Part shown: piece after piece, positions 48,419 through 60,237 of the stretch
How the letters are laid out: the number at the start of each line of letters is the position of its first letter
Numbering within the stretch: the stretch's first letter is position 1
Source: Panonychus citri
Taxonomy: Eukaryota; Arthropoda; Arachnida; Trombidiformes; Tetranychidae
Reading direction: 5' to 3'
Assembly: GCF_014898815.1 (NCBI RefSeq)
Contig: NW_026515468.1
Span: forward strand, 1,178,001 to 1,242,000
DNA: 64,000 bases
The notes under the pieces: model-generated
Told to the model about the DNA's origin: nothing
Seen by the model: only the letters and a program-made list of their open reading frames with translations
Databases searched by the model: none
Position numbers and translations under genes: made by a program

Positions 48419-49800
48419 TTAATCGACCTTACGAACACCAGGATTAATACCATGACCATAACCTGAAGGTCCCCATTGCTTAGCATAACAAGCTGATTGG
48501 AAGGAAGAAAAGAAAATCAAATTGAATTAGAAATCAATGGTGACAATTGAATAAACGATCAAATGATTCAACTACATGTTGATACTTTCGTATTGTTGAC
48601 TTACTTTTACAGTAGATTTCCCCTTCTTTCTCACAGAGTGTTGTTGATTCGAGTCTTTTATGACATTCAGCGCAATTGAAACACGACATTTTGTGCCAAG
48701 CCTATGATTAAGATAGTAAATGATTAGGATTATGAAAGATAAGAATACAAAGTGAAGATTGTGATTACCTTTCCACCTCCCATCATTTTCTCAGCCAAGT
48801 AAACCTGTTTGTTGCATCTTGGACATATATCGATACGATTACCGAAATTGTCAAAGGTCATGTTGACCTTTTTGACGGTTGGTAAAGGAGATGATCGGTT
48901 GTTTTTGGTTAATCCATTTCCGTTTCCATTTGTAACATTCGATCCTCCATTGGTTTGTGGCTTAAGTTCTGGTTTAACGTGTGGCTCAACTTGAGGATTA
49001 TCATCACAAGAAGATGACCCTTTGTCCTTTGTCAGGCCATTTCCATTTCCATTTCCATTTCCATTGGTATTAGAATCCATTGTAAGGAAAACCGTAGCAG
49101 CTCCATGACCATAACCTTTGGGTCCAAATAACCTTCCATAACAAACCTTACAGTACAAATCGTTATCATGAGTCGTTAAATTCCCACTGTCGAGCTTACG
49201 ATTACATGATTTATTTGCTGGAAACAATTAAAAGATAATCAAATTAATCAAATGATTGATGTTTACTCAAAGTAAAGTGTAAACACTTGAAATAGGTTGA
49301 GACACATTAGAATACAAGAGACGAAGAGAAATAAATGAAATCAGCAAGACCACCAGCAGAAAGATAGACTATCTTAATTAACTGACCAGAAGCAGAAAAA
49401 GTTAATCCAAATGAATAGTAAACATTTGATTCCATTAATTAATTAATGGAATCAGAATAACAAAAGATAATCCAAATTCACTTTGAAAAGAGAAGCAAGA
49501 AAACAAAACTGAACAACAACAAGATAACCGGTAAAGGAAAAGGCGAAAAATGAATAATTAATCAGCTGTTACAATTAGAAAAGTGATTTGATTGATTGTA
49601 GGAAGCGAATCAACATCAAGATGATTGATCAATCAAACAGTGAATCAGATTAATTGTAAACAAAGAGCAACAACAACATGGACCAGATGAAAAGGTTACT
49701 CACCACAAGAAAAACATGATTTATGAAATGATTTGCCAATCGCCATTTTCTCCTCGTTGAAATAAACAGTCTTCTCACATCTCGGGCAAGTTCCAGGCAT
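48419..49800 (-). CDS. Muscle LIM protein (cysteine-rich protein family) with two LIM domains
   Basis: Exons 49800-49704, 49217-48769, 48701-48605 and 48492-48419 are phase-matched and give 238 residues. LIM1 starts CPRCEKTVYFNEEKMAIGKS and ends DLYCKVCYGRLFGPKGYGHG. LIM2 starts CPRCNKQVYLAEKMMGGGKA, continues WHKMSCFNCAECHKRLEST and ends IYCKTCYAKQWGPSGYGHG. Each LIM is followed by the Gly-rich GPxGYGHG box typical of CRP/Mlp proteins, which organise Z-discs and act in muscle differentiation. The linker is about 80 residues with NGNGNG repeats and is unusually long. LIM1 has an oddity: the second zinc finger begins C-x4-C (CANKSC) instead of C-x2-C, at the exon 1/2 junction. The best family match is the two-LIM CRP or Mlp60A/84B group. 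Confidence 0.93.
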
Positions 49801-50510
49801 CTTGATTGTCCACAATTAACTGATGAGAAATTAATTAAAAAGGGAAAATTAATTGAAGAAAAAAAAGAGACAAAAACAATGGAACCAAAAAGAAACAAAA
49901 ACGCATCGGTTGTTATGCCCCAAGGAAAAAGATCAGTTTGGTTTCTGTGAACAAGCAGCGAGAAACAAAATAAACAAAGAAAAAACCTAAACACTAATCA
50001 CTTTTCGTCTTTGATTGTTTATCTGCTAATTCTTGGGTTAGATATTAATCAATTTACCAGATTAGTTTCGATCTAATATAATCAACGACAATTTGATATT
50101 CTGTTAATTGTTGAGGGTAAGTTTTGGTTACCAAGAGAAAAGGAATTAGTTGAAAGAGTCAAGAGTTAACTCTAATCAACTCGACAATGATACGAATCAA
50201 TTTCATCCTTAATTAGTTTAATTAGAAGACGAAAGTTTAATTGATCTTATTGTATTCTAATCATCAATCATGGAAATGAAATCAATTGTTGTTACATTAG
50301 TTTCGTCAATTGATTTGGTTACAGTTTTAAATTGTCTCATTTTCATTGATTACTTTCAATAAACTCAATCGATTATCTCATAACTCCTAATACTGATTGT
50401 TAACAATTAGAAGACAATTTGACAAGATTACACAATAATCAATTTATGATCCAACCTCGTTCTTAATCACGATTGATTGCTCACCAATTAATATATGGTT
50501 TCATTGACTT

Positions 50511-51587
50511 CTCCATTGACAATTAGATAATTGTTGGACTTCATTGCCATTGAGTAAATGACAAAACAATAAACGATTCAATCAAAATCTTGATTGACAA
50601 TATAAATAAATTATTAATCTTACCTTTAATTTGACAGCAATTAAATCACAGTTATTTGATTTAATCAACAATACGATGATCAATCGCCATGAATGAATAA
50701 GATGTTGTAGTGATTAAGATTAATCATCAATTGGAGTTAAATGTTTACCATCTAGATGATAATAGATTATTGAAATATCGTCAGAATGCTGAGTAACCAT
50801 GGAAACCGATTCTGATATCAACGTAGCATTTGATGACCGGCGCGATGATAAACAAGATTAAATCATTTCCACAAATAATTAATGATAAACCAGTTAACTA
50901 ATTGTCACTAATCAAGTGTAAACAATAATCCAACAAAAATCAATCTCATATCATTAATGAGGAATTGATTAAATGTCAAAATCATTAAAATAATATGAAA
51001 ATATTAATAAACTAATTGTACAAATTTAGTTGTAACTAATCAACGAACCTGTCAAATGAATAAATCAAGATGAATGGTTGATTAATTGAGTTTTAATTAA
51101 GAATATTGTTGCTAATTATTGGATAAAGTTAAAAGATTAATATTGATTCAATCTTTTAGATGGTTAATTGATTAACTACTGACAATGATTTGCTAATTGT
51201 AACCTTTAATGATTAGAATTGCAAAAAGATGATCAATTTAGGTTAACAAAGTATTTATCACCATTTTATCAAATATAATACAAGTTAATTTATTGAACGA
51301 TTTTCATGGTAATCAATATAATGGCGTGTTCATGATTGAACTGAATCAAACTGAACTACTGAACAAGAAACTATTACAGAGACAAATGTAAACATGAACA
51401 CGGAGACACAATCAAAGAAATGGTTAGACTTAATTGTTACTAATCAACTGATCATTAAATGATCAAAACCCAATGTCACACCTTTGTGATGGTTAACTAA
51501 TTGTGTTAAGAATATCAGATTTCGGGTCATCTTCTAATCGTAACAATTAACTTATTCCCTTTGTTGATTACAATTCTCGTTACAATT
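50511..51587. other. Intergenic, AT-rich
   Basis: Upstream region of the LIM gene (minus) and the exchanger (plus), which are divergent. No promoter element could be placed with confidence. Confidence 0.45.
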
Positions 51588-54500
51588 ATGTTATCAAATT
51601 TTATCGTTTATCTTTTTGTAATGATAAGATTATTGTTTGTTATCATCGCATTTCCATTAGCAGTTAATTCAGTTGATCAATCACTCGTTGGACATAATTC
51701 ATCTCGTCGAGGTGTTGTGATTACCTTAATTGGTTGGAGGTGGGACACTATTGGTCCATATCTCGTAGTGGTCATTTTTTTCATTCTCGGCGCTTTCGCT
51801 AAACTGTCTTACCACAATACCCATTGGCTAAGGACTCAAATCCCGGAATCATGGTAAGTTCAGCTAATCCCTTCTTAATCCTTTATCAGTAATCAGACAA
51901 TCTGATTGTCGGATAATCAGTTCAACAGCAACAAAATGATAATAACCCTTGACCATCAACTGATACACAACAATTAACTTAATATGTTATTCAATCGCCT
52001 TGATTATGGTTGATTAAATTTTCTTCATTAAAGTGTCCTTATCCTTCTTGGATCTTGTGTTGGATTAATCCTTCAGTAGGTATTATCATAACAATAAAAA
52101 CTAATCAATTATCCTAATGATTAGTTAATTGTCACCAAATTTTTTAATTCTAATTGTTCAAGTTTAGCAGATATTCCTGGATCCACTTACATACCTCAAT
52201 TTACACCCGAAAAGTTTTTTTACTTTTACCTTCCACCGTAAGTATAACAATCTACAATCAACAATCAACAATCAATTGATATTGTTAATTATAATCCCCA
52301 AACAATCAAGGTTACGGTGAGAATATTAATTCAATCCAAATGAAAAGCTATTGATTGATTAACTTTTCTGTGATTGTAAGGGAAACAATTGATTAAAACT
52401 TCCGGTTGAAGCAAAAGTAACAATTAATAAATTGCTTTTGATATTAAAAAATAGCCTATTGATTAATTGTAACCATTAACTAATCATTAATTAACAGAAT
52501 CATCTTGGAATCAGCTTATGAATTATTTGATAAAACTTTTTTCAAAAACATTGGCACCATAATGTTATTAGCGGTTGTGGTAAGTTAAGTGTTAACAATT
52601 AAACTCTTTCTATTAGCTTATTGATTTTGTGACAATTTGGATTATTTCAAGAGAAACTTGTTATTGAGAATTACAATTAAGTTTCAATGGGTTAACAATC
52701 AACATTTAAATCATCAAATTTAACTGACAATCGCAATTTAATTCAATTAAATATGAAATTTTCATGTTTGCATGTTAACTAACAATTTAGCTAAATAGTG
52801 AAAGTTATATAAATAATGATTAATGATTAACCTTAATTTAAAAGTCAAAGATGAACTGAATTAAATTAAAGTCAATTGTTTGAATAAATTAGTCTTGAAA
52901 GTGTTGGACAATTAGCTTTAGGATGTTAATTAACAATTTAATAATTGACAGGCAAATAATAATACACATTGATTTGATTGTTTAATCACAATTAACACTT
53001 TGATTATCATGCAATTTGATCAGATCTTAAATACAATTGTACTAATAGTTAGTGGACAAAATTAGTTGATTAACTGATTGTCTAAATTGAACCACAATCA
53101 AGTCTATTATTATCATTTTCGTGTAAAGTGATAATTAATTTAGTGATTAAATTTTGCTTTTTGATTGAACTTTTCAAGTGGATTAAATTTAATTCACTTT
53201 AATTATTATATTTGTTTCATTGGTAAATAAACAAATAAATAAAAAGATGAAAGTTTTTAATTTCAGGTTAATGTTCATTTAGATTAATGATTTAAATTGT
53301 TTGGGTCATAATCGTTTTGATTACCTTTAAGATGATCCAATAAGCCTCTTAATCCGGTAATAATCATCTTCCTGTGATTTAGATAATAAACTTTGATTAG
53401 AATCGTCTTCAGGTCACAAGCCTGAAAACAGAATTAAAAAGTAACTTTAATTTTATCGAAATTCAAGATCTTCAAGTTTTTCATTTTTCTTTCTAATTAA
53501 TATTTAATTTTCCATCGAAAAGAAAACAATCAAACACTATTATTGTCATCAATCAATTTCAGGTCATTCTAATCGAAGTAATTAGTTAATTACTGTAATT
53601 AATCATCACTTTAACAGGGAACCATAATCAATATAATTGGGATTGGAATCAGTATTTACCTTTGCTCCAATTTTGGATTATATTTACCATTTAGACTTAA
53701 TTTCATTGAATGTTTAACTTTTTCAACTCTAATCTCAGCCGTTGATCCAGTTGCAGTAAGTTGATTAACAATTAACATGAACAATTAAGTCAAACAATCA
53801 TTTATCAATTATTAATTAACCAGGTAATCGCCATATTTCAAGAGGTAAACGTTGATAAAGCTTTATACTTCCTAGTATTTGGTGAATCCTTGCTCAATGG
53901 TTAGTCCAAGAGAGAGTTAGATTGTTGTCAATTAGATTAATTGTCTTTCTCTTGGTCACAATTAAGATGCTGTTGTGGTGACAATGTACAATACAATGAC
54001 AACATTTGCCGCCTCATCAGGCATCAGTTTATATCATGTATTTCTGGCATTTCTCAGTTTCATCACAGTTTCAGGAGGTGGGATAATCATTGGAATCATT
54101 TTCGGTGGATTCACTTCATTCATTACCAAATATACATCACAGGTTAGAGGTAAGACTTTGATTTTGTGATAATTAGCTCAATAATCATTATGTTTTATCT
54201 AATTTTGATTAATTCAGTTATCGAGCCATTAATTGTAATACTTTGTGCCTATTTATCATATTTCACCGCTGAATTGTTACACTTTTCCGGGATAATCTGT
54301 CTTACTTGTTGTGGATTAATTCAAGCCGCTTATGCAAGACACAATATATCATCTAAATCAAACATAACAATTAAGTATTTTGTTAAAACTTTATCAAGTA
54401 TTTCAGAGGTGATAATCTTCCTGTTTCTTGGGATGATCTTAATCCGGGATATTCATACTTGGAATTGTAATTTCATAGTTTCCTTGTTGATATTTTGTAT

Positions 54501-55860
54501 AATTTATAGATTCGCAAGTAAGTTAAGTAAATAGTGTCACCTAAATGATGATGATTAACTATCCATTTCTATTGATTGTTTTAGGTATTTACTTTTTAAC
54601 GTATATTTGTAATACCTTTTCGAATCGACTTCGATCTATCACTCGACAAGAACAGTTCATCATGGCTTATGGTGGATTAAGAGGAGCCATTGCTTTCGCT
54701 TTGGCAATTATGTTGCACCCTAAGGATATCCCATCATATGAGTTGTTCATCACTGCGACAATGGCGGTTATTATATTCACTGTTTTCGTCCAAGGGTCAA
54801 CGACTAAGCCCATTGTCCGTCTCCTTGGTTTACAAATGTTAACCGATGCTGACCCTAAATTGTTCAATGAATTACATTCAAAAGTAATCGAAACTGCAAT
54901 GAGTGGTATTGATGATATTCTTAGTCTATCAGGAGCAGGTACATTCATTGTAAGTATCGATTTCTAATATTGAGCAATTTAATCGTAATCAAGGTAATTG
55001 TTTCATTTACTTTTTATCTTCTCAAAACCTTAAGATGAAAAACCTTCACAATGTAAATAAATCAGCTGAAAGGTTGCTAATCAAGGATTATACTGACCGA
55101 TGGACAGCAGTTAGACACACAATGAACAGAGTAATTAAAAAGTGTTATCCTTTTGATAAGCTTGATTGTTAATTTCTTGATTTGTTTCTCATCTCAGATT
55201 GAACTAAATCAAGCTAAAAGTATATTCACAATGGTCAGGTCGATTCCCGATAAGTGGTCAGCAAGTGAATTAGGGACATTGGATCGGAACATTGGACTAT
55301 TTGAACGTAAATTGCCAAAAATGAGTAAACCGATTGTACCAATTACAAAACTGAATTTAAATACCGGAAGCGATCAGAGTAATAACTCAAATCATAGTGT
55401 CCACTCTCATCATTCCCACATCTCTGATCGTTATCCCCATGCACACCCTCATTCCCACCCAATCTCGAGTCTTAATCAATCTAAACAACAACAATCAAAT
55501 CGCCAATTTGATAAAACCCATAGAAAAATAATAATCAATAATAAATCGGTAAACCCTAAACCTAATGGAGTTACTAGTCCATTTGTTGGTTATCAGGGAA
55601 GAGTAACTTATATCAAACCTAATGAGCATCTAGTTGATCAACAATTAACAAAAAATTCTCAACAATTAACTGATCAAAAGGGTAAATTGTCAACTGGTAA
55701 AATTTTAAACTCTCGATTCAGTTCCGATTCAAATATAAACAATTTTCGTGAAGCTTTGAATGAAACTTTCAACTCTAATCCAGAATCAATTGAAGACAAT
55801 CAAAGTGAATCAAGTGAAAAATCAACTAATAAAAAATCAAAACCTAAATCAAACAATTAA
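51588..55860 (+). CDS. Na+/H+ exchanger of the SLC9 (NHE2/3-type) family
   Basis: Eleven exons: 51588-51853, 52034-52075, 52171-52237, 52498-52579, 53618-53755, 53824-53899, 53967-54149, 54218-54517, 54585-54949, 55035-55130 and 55198-55860, about 759 residues. It should be a plasma-membrane antiporter swapping extracellular Na+ for intracellular H+. Transport motifs are FTPEKFFYFYLPPIILESAY, LISAVDPVAVIAIFQEVNVD, LVFGESLLNDAVVVTMYNT (core acidic site), SEVIIFLFLGM and YGGLRGAIAFALAIML. A hydrophobic N-terminus may be a cleaved signal, and the start could also be Met at 51621. The C-terminal cytoplasmic tail is His-, Ser- and Gln-rich. All joins fit except exon 2 to exon 3. Exon 2 ends in phase 2 (CTTCA/GTAGGT), but the correct frame of exon 3 needs phase 1 (acceptor at 52171, or 52168). 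This may be a base error or a missed splice site. Confidence 0.9.
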
Positions 55861-56851
55861 TCGTCAACTAACCGCCTTAATATTTAAGTATAAACAATTA
55901 ACTATCAATTGTAAATAATCAAACTTTTTGATAAACTTAAATTAACACGTTAACTAATTACTATTGTCATCGATTATCAAAATAAATGATCAATTGATTG
56001 CTAATGTTGACAAATTTTAATTAATTTGATGAGACAAAATAATCAATAATTGGTTGATTAAATTGATTGTGTGTAACAATTTAAAGTGAAATTAATCAAA
56101 ATTCGGTAAATTCAATTAAAAGTAAAAATTAAAAATCAGTAACAGTTAAAAGGCTTAAGGCAATTTAAATCTGACAGAAAAACTATAATCTGATTTGAAT
56201 CGTAATCAAATTTAATTATCCTGATGCAATAATCAACAATTTAATGTTTACCACTAATCAAACTTAGTTACCAATAATTAACCAAACTTGCAATCAATGA
56301 TCAGTCTTGATTGGTGATATAATTGATTTGAAATGTGTAAAAATAATCAATCGAGTAGCAATTTAGATATTGTAACATTTGGAGTTAATCATTTAAATTT
56401 TGTTTAGTTAATTTAATTGTGATTAGGATAAAGTGTCAGGTCGTCACAAGAATCACTCATAATGACCTGGAGAGATTTAGAAATCAGTTAATCCTTAATA
56501 TATCCAGAATTTAATCTTCTCTCTCCATCACTTTCTCTTTCATCTTCATCATCTACTTTTGCTCATCATCTCTTCATCTCTTCATCTCATCCTCTTCCCA
56601 CTTCTCATCATCAACTGACCAGGTCAATCTAAGGTAACTTCATCTTCACTTAATTGTGTCATCTTGTGTTGTCCCAATCAATTGGGAACAGTATAAAGGT
56701 TGTAACAAGAAATTGATTCACTTTCACTTTAATTTTGTTTATTTCCGTGATCATTTTAATTGAAATCACAATCAACAAATTTATCACCGATTCTCATCAG
56801 TTAAACTAGAGAAGACACTAATCCATCAACAATTAACCAACAATCAACCAA
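55861..56851. other. Exchanger 3' UTR and cuticle gene promoter region
   Basis: AT-rich 3' sequence of the exchanger gene is followed, from about 56515, by a TC/ATC-rich stretch that leads to a TATA box. Confidence 0.5.
56692..56697 (+). promoter_or_regulatory. TATA box of the cuticle protein gene
   Basis: TATAAA lies 160 bases before the ATG, a layout common in highly expressed arthropod cuticle genes. The start site is expected about 30 bases downstream. Confidence 0.55.
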
Positions 56852-58779
56852 ATGGATTTAAAATTTATTCAAGTAAGTAGACTTACTATTCATTATTTAA
56901 TATAAATTTCTGTAAGACAATTAAAATTAACCATAGATGTGATTTTAGTTGTTAATTGTTTAGTTGAATTAAAAGTCTATCGGTTTAATTGTTCAGTTTT
57001 TGAAGTAAAAACTTTTGACTTTGTTGCTTTTGACTGTTTGTGAATTAGCGCCAATTTTATTGAATTAGTTGATTGTTGCTGATTTTTAGAATTGATAAGA
57101 TTTGACTTTGAATTTGATCCGATTCTTTTTTTTTGTGATTTACTTTTAATTGTAATTAGATAATTGTGCTTTTGAGCTGTGCAGCTTTGAGCTTTTGTGA
57201 GGTTAGTCAACAAAAATTAACTGGTGATGAAAGCTCATTGAGCAGCGATACTCAGGTAACGGAATCAACTTTGACCTCCAGTGGGTCCGCTGGATCCTCA
57301 TCCTTGTCCTCATCTTCATCTTCATCTTCATCTTCATTATCTTCATCATCCTCATCAACAACAGCATCACCTTCGCCTTATTCATTTGCATACAACACAG
57401 CCGATGTTTCTGGTAACCAAATAGTCCGTCAAGAAGCTGGTGATGCCAATGGTGCAGTTAGAGGTCGATATGGTTACCGAGATGCCGACGGTTTGTATCG
57501 TACTGTTGAATACATTGCAGATGCTAATGGTTTTCGAGCAGCAATCAGGTCAAACGAACCAGGTCTTGGTAACTCAGCGGACGTAAACGGAATCCCAGCA
57601 AGTGTTTTTCTACAAACTGAGACCACTCCAACCAAAGTCGCATCGAAAGTGGCCTCAGCATCTTTGGCCAGACTCCGAGTTGCACAAAATACTTTGGCCA
57701 CAGCTTTACCTACAACAACAACGACTCGAAGACCAGTCGCAGTTTCTACTGCAGCCCCGACAGCTCGACCGAGTATTTTGGCCTCGTTGACTCCTCTGTC
57801 TGCAACGAAAGGAGGTGCAACTGCTCCAGTTGGAATCGCTGTTGCGAGAGTGACCCCTGTTGCTGCTGCTCGAGCTAATTCAGTTCGACAATCAGTTCGA
57901 TTACCATCAACACTTCGACTAGTAAGTTCTCAGATTGTTCCTCTACAACGATTAGTCCCCTTAACAACATCGACCACAACCACCACCACTACAACTACAA
58001 CCGAAGCGCCAGCAACTGTATCTCAACAGTTTTTATCTGGACAACAAGATGACCAACAAGTAAAATCTTCAGATGAACAAGTCGAATCAGATTCATTGGG
58101 CTCCGACCAACAAGTACAAACTGACCAACAATCAGCATCAGATGATCAACAAGAACAAGCGAAATTTGTCCAACCCGCTCAACCAATTCAACCACAAACT
58201 GTACAACAAAAACAAATAGACCAACAAACAGATTCATCTCCTGCTCAGCCAGAAGTAAACACCGATAACGACGAGGCCGGAGAGTCACTTCCTTCAACAC
58301 CCGTTCAACCTCAAATTCAAATTCAAACCCAAATTCAACCACAGGTTCCACCTCAGGTTCAAATTCAACCTCAAGTTCAAACACAAATTCAACCTGAGAT
58401 TCGTGAAACTCAACCAGAAGCTCAACCCGAAACTCAACCAGACATCCAGCCTGAGATTCAATCGGAAATTCAGCCACAGATCCAAACTCAGATTCCAATT
58501 CAGCCATTGCCTCCACCAACCACTGGACCAGTCGCACATGAAAATCCATTGTTAGTACGTTTCTTGGACGAAGATTTGACTTACGATTCTCTAGAGTTCC
58601 CACATATTGAACCTCAACCACGAACCATCGCAGTTCAAACCGATGACCATCCCCTGAGTCGATTGTACAGAATCGTTCCACTTCCTCACCATGAAAGTTT
58701 GAGACTCCACCAGGCGGGTGCTAATATGATGTATTTGACAAGTGCTCAATCATATGGACCAAATTATCAAAACTATTGA
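56852..58779 (+). CDS. Cuticle protein with a chitin-binding Rebers-Riddiford domain
   Basis: Two exons, 56852-56872 and 57160-58779, phase 0, give 546 residues. The tiny first exon splitting the signal peptide (MDLKFIQ / IIVLLSCAALSFC) is the classic arthropod cuticle gene layout. After a Ser-rich spacer, the RR domain spans about residues 77-140 (SPYSFAYNTADVSG, GAVRGRYGYRDADGLYRTVE, YIADANGFRAAIRSNEPG). The GxVxGxYxYxDxxGxxRTVxYxADxxGFRA pattern resembles chelicerate cuticle proteins and should bind chitin. The rest is low-complexity: Ala/Thr/Ser with TTTTTTT runs, then a long Gln/Pro-rich region of PQIQ/TQIQ-like repeats. An ordered tail (LVRFLDEDLTYDSLEFPHIE) follows. The Gln-rich part could cross-link in cuticle matrix. 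The protein is much longer than a typical RR protein. Confidence 0.95.
57298..57357 (+). repeat. (TCATCT)n coding microsatellite
   Basis: Encodes the polyserine spacer of the cuticle protein. It is likely length-variable between individuals. Confidence 0.8.
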
Positions 58780-58999
58780 TGGTTCAAATTTTAATCTCTT
58801 GTAAAACTTGTCCATAAATTTCACTAACCAAAACATTGTATTTATTTAACATAAACTCGATTTGTAAAAAATTAAAATCAAAAAGAGTTCTAATCGACAG
58901 TTTTTTTTACTATTCAACTAAATCATTCAATAGATCAATACTTACAATTTAATAGTTACAATATCGCTGATCACATAATTGATAACAAAATATTGAATA

Positions 59000-59885
59000 T
59001 TAAATCCCATCTTTCAAATTATGTCTGAAAACCTCATCGGGATCGTATTTGAGGCCAGCTAAGTTCTTGACGGATGTAAAGCCACACAGAGCATTATAAT
59101 AAGCTGGATAATAGAAATTATTTTTAAAAATGTAGGCTTTGGTGTCTTGGATTTTGCAATTAGGCCTAAAAAGGTTAAAGTTTTCTAATTGAGTGGATTC
59201 AATTACACCAGGGGCAACAATCAGTTTACGCACATTCCATGGGGTTAAAAGGTTAGGGCGGATGAACAGGAATCTTTGATATTTGGGCGAATAATATCCT
59301 CGAATAGCAGCCTTTCTAAATGCATTTATGAGCAATATTGTTAATGAAATGAACATAGAACAGCAAAATATTATACCGGCATTTACAAGGGACTGGTTGG
59401 TTATGTTTTGGTTGTAGAACTTTTTTCCTTTTACAAAAATATTATACAAAATGACTAATGAACCAACCGAAACGGCAATGTGACCATAGAGGATCAGATA
59501 GACCACTTTTATTGACCATTTAATACGATAAACCAATGACCATTCGCTTGAATTAACTAAATCAGATTTAAATAGTGATCCAGATGGAGGAAAATGAAAA
59601 TCATGCCATGAATTAGATATCATATATTTAGGTTTATTTCCATATGTTTGTGATCTTCCCATAGTTTGATTATCTCGAGGTGTTGATTTGTTGTGGGCAT
59701 TTCTAACACTGATAGTATTACAATTCTAAAATGAAAAAATAATAATAATCATAGTAAATTAAATCGACAATTAAGCAGTGACAAAATTAAACAATTCTAC
59801 TTACATTAAACCCTAACCGGTAAACACATGATCTTAAAAGAGCAGATTCCAAGTAAAGTTGCGAGTTTACAAAAGGTTGTAACAT
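59000..59885 (-). CDS. TMEM186-like mitochondrial membrane protein
   Basis: Two exons, 59885-59805 and 59725-59000, phase 0, give 268 residues. Exon 1 (MLQPFVNSQLYLESALLRSC) has the Arg/Leu/Ser make-up of a mitochondrial presequence. The body contains WSLVYRIKWSIKVVYLILYG, running into transmembrane segment 1. A loop and transmembrane segment 2 (AGIIFCCSMFISLTILLINAF) follow. A soluble tail ends the protein. A two-pass hairpin after a W-x-L-V-Y-R-x-x-x-I-K motif is the pattern of TMEM186, an assembly factor of respiratory complex I (MCIA complex). Similarity is modest and I judged it by eye, so the family call is probable rather than certain. The gene is head-to-head with a secreted-protein gene, with 350 bases between start codons. 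Confidence 0.72.
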
Positions 59886-60237
59886 GACTGATTGGTTAAT
59901 AACTTAAATCGAAGACAATTAATTAAATTGCAAGTTGAAAACAAGAGCAAATTAAATTCTAATCATCGATTGGAAAAAGATTCTTTTTAAAAGAAAACAA
60001 CAATCACCAAACGTGAATGTTTACCGTTACCATGGAAACGAAGATCATGTGACTGTTTTTCTTAGAATTTTTTTCTTCTCTTTTCACTTTCTTTCTTTTC
60101 TTTTCTCTTCTCATCCCATTTCTCTTGTCCAGTTAACTTTTCCTTCTTTCATTTTTTTCGGTTTTGGTTTCTGGTCCATTCGATTACATTAAAGAAACTG
60201 ACCAAAGGTCAACAATCAGCGATACTGTCGGCCCACA
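59886..60237. promoter_or_regulatory. Short divergent promoter region
   Basis: The region lies between the start codons of the TMEM186-like gene (minus) and the six-cysteine secreted gene (plus). It includes a TTTTCTTCTC-type polypyrimidine stretch at 60060-60150. No TATA box was identified. Confidence 0.4.

Larger units (their letters stand above)
47299..50510. repeat. Segmental duplication, intact copy carrying the LIM gene
   Basis: Partner of 34451-37930 in direct orientation, about 13 kb apart. This copy holds a complete LIM gene with all splice sites. It is therefore the likely parent, or at least the copy still under selection. Confidence 0.9.

Noticed and set aside
57995..58681. Long minus-strand ORF of 228 codons
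   Set aside because: It is the antisense shadow of the Gln-rich repeat region of the cuticle protein.
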